Origin: Ardenticatenaceae bacterium
GTDB lineage: Bacteria > Chloroflexota > Anaerolineae > Promineifilales > Promineifilaceae
NCBI GenBank assembly: GCA_020634375.1
Contig: JACKBX010000017.1
Span: 1-38,235, forward strand
Length of the DNA stretch: 38,235 nucleotides
Direction: 5' to 3'
In this document: positions 23,333 through 31,158 of the stretch, piece after piece
Position numbering within the stretch: the stretch's first letter is position 1
How the letters are laid out: every line of letters starts with the position of its first letter
The notes under the pieces: model-generated
Seen by the model: only the letters and a program-made list of their open reading frames with translations
Told to the model about the DNA's origin: nothing
Database searches by the model: none
Made by a program: the position numbers and the translations under genes

Positions 23333-26095
23333 TCACTCGTCTCCAAGTCGCAGCGTGCGTTGAATGCCCGCTTGCAGCAGCACGGCCAGCAAAATCAGCA
23401 AAATAATAGCGTAGCTGACGATGAGCAGCGCGTACAGCCCACTCACCTGCGCCCAATTGATGATGATCTCGTAAATGGCGTTCCCGGCAATGGCGGCACG
23501 CAGGCTGCTAGAGAGGAACGGCCGTATCGCCAAAGCCAGCCCATAGCCAATACCCGTCCCGGCCAACAAGCCCAACACCATCATCAGCACCCCTTCCAGG
23601 CCCAGCAAACTCAACAACTGCCGCGTAGACATCCCCGTCGCCCGCAGCACACTAAACTCATACGCCCGTTCCCGCGCCGCAAAGAAATGCACCATCAAAA
23701 AGACCGACACACTCAGCAAAACCAACGCCGCCGCATTCAAGTTAAATGCGCCCAACGTCTCCTGTCCCACCAGATCGGTCTGCATCTCTTGCTCCAGGGC
23801 GCGGGCATCGCCCACAATTTGCGCCCCGGTTGGCCCTTCGCCAGCCAGCAGCCGCGCCACCAGCGCATCGTGCTGTGCTGGGCTAATGCTCAGCCACACC
23901 TCGCGCTGCCCCACCCAAGGCTCCGACAGCGTTGACAGTTGCACTTGCCGCTCCACTGCCGCTAAATTGGTGAGGAAGAAGGGGCCTGAAATCGCTGGGA
24001 AACTGCGAATAATGCCCTGCACGACAAAGGTAACTTTGTGTGTACCCACAATGTAAGTGACTTGATCCCCCACTTCTTTGTCCTGCGGGAACGCATCATA
24101 AGAAAAGACCGCCGGAATCAGCGCACCGGGGTCATCGGCCAGCACGGGCATAATGGCAGGTACACTAAGTGTGCTGACATAAGGCGCAAAGCTAGACACC
24201 TGGGCAAAGGTATCCGGATCAATCGCCAGCATTTGTGCCTGCCGCCCCAGGTTGGGTGCCCATCGAGAACGACTATTGTAATACACTGGAGACCACGCCT
24301 GCACACCTGGCAGCGCTGCCAACTCTTCATACTCGGCTTCGCCTGCATCAATGGGCAGGCGCACGCGCAAATCTGTCCCCGTGAGATGGCGTGCCATCTC
24401 CGCCTGGCGGTTGAGCAACGAGTTCTCAAACAGACTGGCAAAGAGCGTCAACCCTGCTGCCAAACTAATCAGCAGCACCACACGGCTCGGCCCCAACGGA
24501 TCACGGGAGAGCCGCGCCAGGCCAAAAGGCAAAATCAGGCCGCGCACGCGCCTGCTCCACCAGGCAACCAGCCGCAGCAAAAGGGGGAACAAACGCAAGA
24601 AAACCAACGCCCCGGCAATGAGCAGCAGCGCCGGGCCAATGAGCAGCAGTGGGTCTGTCCCGCCGCTGGCCTCCTGCGTCGCATTGACGTTCACGCTGAC
24701 AGTAAACGTACCACTCTGCAACAACTGCCAGTAAACCAGCCCGCCCAGTGCAAGTAGGAAAAAGTCAAAGTAATATTTCTGCCACGCAGCTCGCTGCGGC
24801 GGGCGGGCCTGTTCACGCTGCCAGTCCAGCACGCTGCCGCGCATCCCAAAACGAATGGCAGCAACGAGGGTGATCCAGCCAAAGAGAACGGCCGTCCACG
24901 CCAACATCCAGGATTGCAGCGGCGCACTTCCCGGCACAACCGTATTCGTCAACGTTCCCCACAGGCGCAGCCCTGCCAGCGCCAGCGGCGGCCCCATCGG
25001 CGCAGCCAGCAGTGCCAGAAAAAACGATTCGATTGCAAAAACGGCCGTGATTTGCCACCGCGTAAAGCCCCGCCCTGCCAGCGAAGCCACCTCGCCCTGC
25101 GACTGCTCCAGCACAAAAGAACTGATCGTGGCCAGCGTATAAAAGACAAATATAAGCGATTGCAGCGTCAGCAAAAACAACGTGGTTTGCGCGGCAGATA
25201 GTTCCGTCAAGTATTGTTCAATCAGGGTTTGCATCCCCGTTTCAACGCGCACCCGAAGCTGCGCCTGGGCATTGCTCAAAGCCGCGTGTACGCTGTCCAC
25301 CGTGTCCACCGTCACCTGCGCCGGGTCGGTAAAAACACGCCAATAGCGATTGTAATTAAAATAGGTATCCATCGCCTGCTGGTTCACCAAAAAAGATAGG
25401 GTGACGGTCTCCGGTGCGCTGGGGCCATGCAATGACTGGCGCAAAAAGGTAAACGGCTGCAAGTCGCCCCACCACACATCACTCTGCGGGTCTTTGGGCA
25501 CGGCAATGCCCACGATGACAAAGCGCAGGCTGCCATCCGGCGAGCGCAATTCGTCGCCCACGTGCAAATCCATCACTTCTCTGCTGCCGCCAACGCTGTG
25601 GCTGAGATTGGCATTCTCGGCCGCATCCAGCCCAATGACCACCTCTTCATATTGGTAAAAGCGGTTGGGCACAGGGGTCAAATGCTGCGGCATCCGCCCT
25701 TCCACCAGGTCTATGTGCTGGCTCAAATCGGAGAAGGCGTAGGCGTTGTAGGCCAGGAATTCGTCGAACGGCCGTGCCGCATCCCCCTCTGGATACAACA
25801 CCGATTCCCCATCCCCAGACGCTTCCCACACTTCTACCCGGTCTACGATCAAGTCGCCAAAATACTCGGTAAACTGCGTGTACAGTGCCGAATTCAGGCT
25901 GCTGCCCTCTACTCGCATGTTGCGTACTGCTGGTGATGCGTTGCGCAAACGCTGCTCCAAATTGCGCCCGGCAATGGCCGTTGCATAAGGAGACAGTCCA
26001 GCCAAAAATGCGGCCGTCAACAGCAGCCCGGCCAAAACCAGCATATTCACCCGCCAGTGGCGGAAAAGGTGTCGAATAGCAAATTTGATTAACAT
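23333..26095 (-). CDS. Large FtsX/MacB-type ABC permease (second in operon)
   Basis: The product (920 residues from ATG 26095) starts MLIKFAIRHLFRHWRVNMLV with an N-terminal membrane helix and a large outside domain to about 310. It then has a block of four helices (LFLLTLQSLIFVFYTLATIS onward), two further helices near 470-520, another outside domain, and a C-terminal FtsX block (AALVLLSVSVFLMVHFFAAR, then EFSVLRATGMSTRQLLSLL). The layout is a duplicated FtsX core. It should form a transporter with the neighbouring permease and double ATPase. Substrate unknown; lipoproteins, peptides or lipids are typical of the family. A TTG 8 codons upstream is possible. The ribosome-binding site is weak. 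Four octamers occur. Confidence 0.85.
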   Translation of the reverse strand: MLIKFAIRHLFRHWRVNMLVLAGLLLTAAFLAGLSPYATAIAGRNLEQRLRNASPAVRNMRVEGSSLNSALYTQFTEYFGDLIVDRVEVWEASGDGESVLYPEGDAARPFDEFLAYNAYAFSDLSQHIDLVEGRMPQHLTPVPNRFYQYEEVVIGLDAAENANLSHSVGGSREVMDLHVGDELRSPDGSLRFVIVGIAVPKDPQSDVWWGDLQPFTFLRQSLHGPSAPETVTLSFLVNQQAMDTYFNYNRYWRVFTDPAQVTVDTVDSVHAALSNAQAQLRVRVETGMQTLIEQYLTELSAAQTTLFLLTLQSLIFVFYTLATISSFVLEQSQGEVASLAGRGFTRWQITAVFAIESFFLALLAAPMGPPLALAGLRLWGTLTNTVVPGSAPLQSWMLAWTAVLFGWITLVAAIRFGMRGSVLDWQREQARPPQRAAWQKYYFDFFLLALGGLVYWQLLQSGTFTVSVNVNATQEASGGTDPLLLIGPALLLIAGALVFLRLFPLLLRLVAWWSRRVRGLILPFGLARLSRDPLGPSRVVLLISLAAGLTLFASLFENSLLNRQAEMARHLTGTDLRVRLPIDAGEAEYEELAALPGVQAWSPVYYNSRSRWAPNLGRQAQMLAIDPDTFAQVSSFAPYVSTLSVPAIMPVLADDPGALIPAVFSYDAFPQDKEVGDQVTYIVGTHKVTFVVQGIIRSFPAISGPFFLTNLAAVERQVQLSTLSEPWVGQREVWLSISPAQHDALVARLLAGEGPTGAQIVGDARALEQEMQTDLVGQETLGAFNLNAAALVLLSVSVFLMVHFFAARERAYEFSVLRATGMSTRQLLSLLGLEGVLMMVLGLLAGTGIGYGLALAIRPFLSSSLRAAIAGNAIYEIIINWAQVSGLYALLIVSYAIILLILLAVLLQAGIQRTLRLGDE

Positions 26096-26107
26096 AACAA
26101 CCAATCG

Positions 26108-26135
26108 AATAATTAACAATTAATTGTTAATTATT
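26108..26135. repeat. Perfect 28-bp AT-rich palindrome between the two permease genes
   Basis: AATAATTAACAATT is followed immediately by its exact complement AATTGTTAATTATT, built from ATTAAC/ATTGTTA steps. It sits between the permease 1 stop (26140-26138) and the permease 2 start (26095), covering the ribosome-binding region of the latter on the minus strand. Confidence 0.9.
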
Positions 26136-26137
26136 CC

Positions 26138-29100
26138 CTACTCTTCGCCAACGCGCAGAACGCGGTGCAATTTGGTGCGCCAGAGCAGCATCGTCGCCAA
26201 CCCCAGAGTAATGAAGAAAGCGGTGGTCAAAGTGAGGTAAATGCGACCAACAGCCAGCCAATCATTGCGGGCAATGAAGGGCGGCGTAGGCGGTCGGTCG
26301 CCAAAGGTAATGGGCAAGCCGGGCAGTGTAATCTGGTTGAGTACCACGCCCAAAATCGTACCAATTGCCAGTCCGGCCAAAATGAGAACGACCTGCTCCA
26401 ACACCAGGGTTCCATAAAGTTGGCGCGGCGACATGCCAATGGAGCGCAGAACGCCGTAAAGAGCCTCTTTTTGGCGGGCGTTCATGTAGAAGTAGGTGGC
26501 AAAACCCACCAAACTGAGTGTGGTGGTCAGCACATAGCCAAAGTAGGTCACGCTGCGCAAGCCCAATGCCATCGGGTCGGCTTTAATGGTTTTGCGGATG
26601 GTTTCTAGCTCTAACGCCTGGCTGATGACGGGCACGGCCGTTTCTGCTGCTGCACTCACCTGCTCTGGGGCCACCCCGTCAGCCACCTCAAGCAGCGCCT
26701 CATTCACATTCACCGCTCGCTCCGAAAAACTATTCAAGAAATTCAGCGTCGCATCCCGATTGGTAATCACATAACCGGCATCCTGGTCTTCATACATGGT
26801 GGGGAAATAATTGACCACACCCATAATCCGCGCTGGAACCGGCTGCGATTCAATCACGATGTTGATCTCATCGCCCACCTGCGCTTCCAACGCGGCAAGG
26901 AAGGAATTGCTGACTACCAATGGCAGCGCTTCCTGCTGAACTTCTTCGGGAACTAACCTCATGCCTACCTGCTCAATGGGGGCCAGATTGAGCAGCAGCC
27001 GCTGGCTTGCTGTGCCAGAATGTCTCTGCAAAAAGTTGAAGCCCACAGATGAATTGGGGTTGTCCAAAAACCAGATTTGGGTCAGCTCTTCCATGTCACT
27101 GGCAACGGCCGTTTCCCCCGTCACCGCATCCACCACCGTCATCTCATCCACTGCCAGCGTAAAACTGCGCCCCACACTGCGGCTAAACCCGCCCGTCGTC
27201 CGCGCACGATTCCGCACCCACAACGAATGCACCCCCAGCGGATAGCTATCCTCCGACAAAAGCGGCACGTCACCCGAAAAATAACGCCAGCCATCCTCCG
27301 GGAAACCGCCCGTCTCCTCCGGCAGCAGTTCAATCGTCAGCAGTTCATTATGCGCCGTGCGCAGTTTCACCTCTAAGCCAATGCGATCAAGATCACTGTC
27401 CCCCGCCAAATCGCCAAAATCGAACGGGTTATGCTCATCGGACACCGTGAACACCCACACGCCAAAACGCCCTGGTTTACCCGGCAGCGGAATCACCGGC
27501 TGCGCTGCCGCATTATCCACCACCAAATCCCCCAGCAGTTCACCCATTGAACGCTGCGAAAAATCATCACGGTAGCGCGTCAGCGGCGCAAAGGCATATG
27601 GCTCAATACCCAACACATCAAAACGCATGTACGACCGCCCCACACGCACCGATCCCTGTGCCCGCCACAGGCTCGTCCAGTTCGTCACATCCGGCAGCGT
27701 GCTAATTTCCGAGACCGGCATCCCCCGTTTGGAAATCAGGCGCACCTCGCTGCCTGCGGCATAACGCGCCCGCTCCTGTTCGCTGGTGTCCAACGTAGCG
27801 TTGATGCCGGTGGAGAGAATGCCCAACGACATCGCCAGTGTCAGCAGCAGCACCAACCGCGCCACATGCGCCGGGTTCCGCGATGCCTGCCACATGGCTA
27901 ATGCCGCAGGCAGTCCCCGCCCGCGGCTGGTCAGCGCCGAGGCCAGCCGCAAAATCAACGGGAACACGCGCAGCAAAATGGTACCAGACCCCACCAGCAA
28001 GGCGATAGGCGAAAGCAGCAGCAGCCAATCTACCTGCGGGCGCGTGCTGCCACCGCCAACAATGCCGCCATAAAAGTGCAGGCGCAGCAGCAGCACCAAT
28101 CCCAACGCCAACACGAACACATCCAGGTAGTAACGCTGCCAAAGTGGGGTGCGCGTATCGCGGATGGAGGTTTGCTGGTAGGTGACGATGGATCGTTTGA
28201 TAGCCGGGCCAACGGGCATGAGCAGCCCGGCCAACGCGGCCAATACACCGACGCCAGCCGTCAGCCAGGCGGTTTGGGGCAGCGTCAAGGCCCAACCCGG
28301 TTCGCTAACATCGGCCAGCGGCCCGGCAATGACGAGGGCACGCACCAGCAGCAGCCCCAAGAGCGGCCCGCTAACAAAGGCCAACGCGCTAATCAGCAGG
28401 GCTTCGCCAGCCTGGATGCGGAATATTTGTTTGCCTGCCGCGCCCCGGCTTTGCAAAATGGCGAATTCACGCTCGACCTGGCGCACGGCCAGCGCCGCCA
28501 CCATGATCACGTAGTAGAGGATGAGCAGGACAACTTCGGCACTGAGAAAGTAGAGGGGGGCACGCACGGCCGTTGACTGTGAAGCGAAATTTGCCAGCAC
28601 ATCATCTAGCTCAGAATCAACCGTGATGGCAGGCTGAAGTTCGCGTAAGTCGTCGCGCAGCCGCACCAATTCCACGCGCAGCAAGCTGATGTCCTGGCTG
28701 CTGATGGCATCGGGTTCACTGAGTACCTGCCAGTAAAGCTCCAAATTTGTGCCGGGGAAGTAACGCTCCACCATTGGGAAGAAGTCGGCATAGGGCAGCA
28801 GCACAACGTATTGGGCGCTCCAATGTTCGTCGCTGGATGAACGCAGGGGACTGAACTCGCCAAACCAGTAGAGGGAACGGCCGTTCTGCGGCTGTAGAAT
28901 CCCATTCACCTCCAACGTCAAATCCGGCATTTCGGCAGACTGTTTGATGCTCAATGGCAGGCGGCTGCCCACCTGCAAATCATACGCCTCGGCCATTTCC
29001 TCGCCGATAACAACAGCCAGCACGCCATCCTCCACAAACGGCGTTTCGGGCCAACCACCCTCGGCAAAGTCGCTGTAGTTGGCGATGTCGCTGTCGCCAA

Positions 29101-29476
29101 AGCCATAAAAGCGCATACTCACACGCTGGTCTACAGTGGCCTGGTCGCCCAGCCAGGGGAAGAGCCAGCGTGTGCCTGCGGTGGGCACGATTTGCTGCAC
29201 ATAGGGGTCAATATGGTTGGCAATTACCTGGCGCGTATCTGCGTCATACGCTTCGTAAGCGGCCCGATCCATGCGGCTGTAGGCGCGAAGGCGCAGGTTG
29301 CTTTCCAGAGGGGCGCCCGCTAACAGATTGCGCCGCAGGCCAAACTCCACCACCGTATCCACAAGCACGGGGCTGCTGGCTAAAAGGGCTGTGGAAAGCA
29401 ATACGCCCAAAATGAGGGTTAAAAGGATTTGCCAATGGCGAGCAGCGCGACGCAGAATGAAGGTGATGAAGTTCAT
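26138..29476 (-). CDS. Very large FtsX/MacB-type ABC permease (first in operon)
   Basis: The 1112-residue product starts MNFITFILRRAARHWQILLT with an N-terminal helix and a large outside domain to about 310. A block of helices follows (YFLSAEVVLLILYYVIMVAA, then REFAILQSRGAAGKQIFRIQ, the FtsX loop). After a middle helix pair near 455-515 there is an unusually long outside region (about 560-970) containing beta-rich stretches, then the C-terminal FtsX block (YALYGVLRSIGMSPRQLYGT-like segment, ending AFFITLGLATMLLW). It is longer than usual MacB or LolC proteins because of the duplicated core and extra outside domain. It lies 27 bases after the anti-sigma gene. Four octamers occur. Confidence 0.85.
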   Translation of the reverse strand: MNFITFILRRAARHWQILLTLILGVLLSTALLASSPVLVDTVVEFGLRRNLLAGAPLESNLRLRAYSRMDRAAYEAYDADTRQVIANHIDPYVQQIVPTAGTRWLFPWLGDQATVDQRVSMRFYGFGDSDIANYSDFAEGGWPETPFVEDGVLAVVIGEEMAEAYDLQVGSRLPLSIKQSAEMPDLTLEVNGILQPQNGRSLYWFGEFSPLRSSSDEHWSAQYVVLLPYADFFPMVERYFPGTNLELYWQVLSEPDAISSQDISLLRVELVRLRDDLRELQPAITVDSELDDVLANFASQSTAVRAPLYFLSAEVVLLILYYVIMVAALAVRQVEREFAILQSRGAAGKQIFRIQAGEALLISALAFVSGPLLGLLLVRALVIAGPLADVSEPGWALTLPQTAWLTAGVGVLAALAGLLMPVGPAIKRSIVTYQQTSIRDTRTPLWQRYYLDVFVLALGLVLLLRLHFYGGIVGGGSTRPQVDWLLLLSPIALLVGSGTILLRVFPLILRLASALTSRGRGLPAALAMWQASRNPAHVARLVLLLTLAMSLGILSTGINATLDTSEQERARYAAGSEVRLISKRGMPVSEISTLPDVTNWTSLWRAQGSVRVGRSYMRFDVLGIEPYAFAPLTRYRDDFSQRSMGELLGDLVVDNAAAQPVIPLPGKPGRFGVWVFTVSDEHNPFDFGDLAGDSDLDRIGLEVKLRTAHNELLTIELLPEETGGFPEDGWRYFSGDVPLLSEDSYPLGVHSLWVRNRARTTGGFSRSVGRSFTLAVDEMTVVDAVTGETAVASDMEELTQIWFLDNPNSSVGFNFLQRHSGTASQRLLLNLAPIEQVGMRLVPEEVQQEALPLVVSNSFLAALEAQVGDEINIVIESQPVPARIMGVVNYFPTMYEDQDAGYVITNRDATLNFLNSFSERAVNVNEALLEVADGVAPEQVSAAAETAVPVISQALELETIRKTIKADPMALGLRSVTYFGYVLTTTLSLVGFATYFYMNARQKEALYGVLRSIGMSPRQLYGTLVLEQVVLILAGLAIGTILGVVLNQITLPGLPITFGDRPPTPPFIARNDWLAVGRIYLTLTTAFFITLGLATMLLWRTKLHRVLRVGEE

Positions 29477-29503
29477 GGAAGATTTACGATTGTTATTTTT
29501 TGC

Positions 29504-30442
29504 CTACGGGTTGATGTAACACCCTTTTACAGTGGGATAGCTGGTAAACACGGTAAACCATTCGTTATTAATGCGGCGCATTTTCACTTCGCCAACAAAC
29601 TGGTCGCCATTGTAAACGTCTACGCGGGCAATGAGTTTGGGATCAGCGGGCACAACGTGGTATTGCAAGTTTGGAACCACGCTGCTGCTCAGGCAGCGGC
29701 GGTAAAACATAAGCCACATGCGCAGTGTTGGCTGTCTTGGCGCACGCATGGCAACAAATAACTGACCGAGGGTTTCCCGGTCTCCTGCCAGTGCGGCTGT
29801 AAAGAGTTCTCCGGCAATCTCAGCAGGGTCACTTCCAGGTGTCAGGGTCTGCAAGTTGGCCCAGTAGATGGGAACTGTGGGAGCAGGGGCGGGCTGGGGC
29901 ACAAGCTGCTGCGAAGCAGTGAGGGAGTTATCCGCTTCGATAGGGATGTCAAGGGGGGGAAGAGAGGTGGGGTCGCTGTCTACGGCCGTTTCGGCAGACA
30001 CAGCTTCCGTCGCCGCCAGGGTTTCGATGGTGACGGCCGTTACAGGCGGCGTCGGGTTCGGTGAAGCAATAAATTGCAGCCACTGTCCACCAAACAACGC
30101 GAGAATGACAAGGGAAACGGCCGTTACCGCGAACGCCCCCGCCATTTGCACCGCATCTCGTGTACGATGTAGAAACAAAGCCCGGCGCATACGCCGGTAC
30201 ACCTGCTCCTGAATACGCTGTGACGCCTCTGGTGACAGGATTGGACGCTGGCGCCGCCCAACCGCAGACAATTCTGTATCCAATAAACGTGCTTCTTGCA
30301 CAGCCTGGGCACAGGCATCACATCCGACGATGTGCTGCTGGATAGCCCGCTGCCACTCCGGCGACAAATCTCCCTTCACGTAGGCCATGAGGTGGGAAAC
30401 GGCCGTTTCGCAAGTAATGGAATTAGGGGAAGATTCGTTCAT
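29504..30442 (-). CDS. Zinc-finger anti-sigma factor, membrane-anchored
   Basis: The 312-residue product begins with a ZAS-type domain: CETAVSHLMAYVKGDLSPEW, then QQHIVGCDACAQAV, giving the H-x3-C-x2-C motif that holds zinc. One membrane helix follows near 95-120 (FAVTAVSLVILALFGGQWL), then a Thr/Pro-rich linker and an outside domain of about 120 residues (SDPAEIAGELFTAALAGDRE to the end). It should hold the ECF sigma factor encoded 35 bases upstream inactive until an envelope signal arrives. Overlap in operon position with the sigma gene supports this. Four octamers lie in 29982-30406, the densest group in the window. Confidence 0.87.
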   Translation of the reverse strand: MNESSPNSITCETAVSHLMAYVKGDLSPEWQRAIQQHIVGCDACAQAVQEARLLDTELSAVGRRQRPILSPEASQRIQEQVYRRMRRALFLHRTRDAVQMAGAFAVTAVSLVILALFGGQWLQFIASPNPTPPVTAVTIETLAATEAVSAETAVDSDPTSLPPLDIPIEADNSLTASQQLVPQPAPAPTVPIYWANLQTLTPGSDPAEIAGELFTAALAGDRETLGQLFVAMRAPRQPTLRMWLMFYRRCLSSSVVPNLQYHVVPADPKLIARVDVYNGDQFVGEVKMRRINNEWFTVFTSYPTVKGCYINP

Positions 30443-30445
30443 GAG

Positions 30446-30546
30446 TTAGCCTGTCAGCTTTTCAGCTAGTCAGCTTTTCAGCTAGTCAGCATTTCAGCCT
30501 GACTGGCTGATTGGCTGATTGGCTGACCGGCTGATTGGCTGGCTGC
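30446..30546. repeat. Junction repeat encoding the sigma factor tail
   Basis: The left part repeats GTCAGCTTTTCAGCTA three times; the right part repeats GGCTGATT (with GGCTGACC variants) four to five times in inverted sense, giving an imperfect hairpin. The minus-strand sigma stop (30480-30478) and its last 20 or so codons lie in it, producing the tail ASQSAGQPISQSASQAEMLT. Confidence 0.8.
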
Positions 30547-31059
30547 CCGTAGTTTTTCCCGCGCCGTGTTCAGGCGGGAGTAAACCGTGCTGGTCGGAAT
30601 CTCTAAAATTTGCGCCACTTCCTGGCAGGGCAATCGTTCCACGTAATGCAAAATAATGGGCAAACGATATTTCTCATCCAGGCTGTTGACCATCTGCCAC
30701 AACTGCTCTTGCTGCTGCCGCTGGTCTACTTCACCGGGCACGTCATGAGCCGACGCCTTACCGCGAATCCAATCCAAAGAAAGGGCACGGCGAACCTTGC
30801 GGCGGCGCAGCTTGTCGCGGCACGTATTCACAACAATAGAGGTAAACCAGGTCTTAAATGTAGACTGCCCACGATAATCCTTCACGCGCTCAAATACACG
30901 CAAAAACACATCTTGCACCGCATCTTCTGCATCTTGTTCATCGTGCAAAATGGTGACAGCCAAACGATACGCCTGAGATTCGTACAAGCGAAATAGATCG
31001 GTGAAAGCCGCCAGTTCTCCTCGTTGGCATCGTTCTACCAGGCTATCAATGTCGGACAT
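30478..31059 (-). CDS. ECF-type RNA polymerase sigma factor
   Basis: The 193-residue product has region 2 (FTDLFRLYESQAYRLAVTIL, DAEDAVQDVFLRVFERV, STFKTWFTSIVVNTCRD) and region 4 (NSLDEKYRLPIILHYVERLP, QEVAQILEIPTSTVYSRLNT), with no region 3, as in ECF sigma factors. GAGGTATACCC precedes the ATG 31059. It is directly followed by its likely anti-sigma factor and by an ABC export operon, which are its probable targets. The last 20 or so residues, rich in Ser, Gln and Ala, are encoded by an iterated junction repeat and replace whatever the original C-terminus was. No ECF-type promoter upstream could be recognised with confidence. Confidence 0.93.
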   Translation of the reverse strand: MSDIDSLVERCQRGELAAFTDLFRLYESQAYRLAVTILHDEQDAEDAVQDVFLRVFERVKDYRGQSTFKTWFTSIVVNTCRDKLRRRKVRRALSLDWIRGKASAHDVPGEVDQRQQQEQLWQMVNSLDEKYRLPIILHYVERLPCQEVAQILEIPTSTVYSRLNTAREKLRAASQSAGQPISQSASQAEMLTS

Positions 31060-31101
31060 GGGTATACCTCAATCATTAGACGCGCAGAGGAAGGATTTTT
31101 T

Positions 31102-31158
31102 GAAACGTGAAACGTAAAACGTGAAAAGCAGTGTATCACGTTTCACATTTCACGTTTC
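31102..31158. repeat. Junction hairpin with GAAACGT-type iterated arms
   Basis: A 22-base left arm of GAAACGT/GAAACGT/AAAACGTG units (31102-31123) pairs at 20 of 22 positions with 31137-31158 across a 13-base loop. The stop codon TGA of the S9 peptidase gene (31159-31157) lies in the right arm. The hairpin sits between the S9 gene and the sigma gene, both on the minus strand; no T-run follows. Confidence 0.88.

Noticed and set aside
27702..28295. Long frame inside the first permease gene
   Set aside because: Same-strand shadow frame of the permease, low-complexity, with no domain.
31124..31140. Promoter -10 GTGATACACT for the sigma gene
   Set aside because: Similar words precede other genes, but here it is the loop of an inverted repeat and has no convincing -35.
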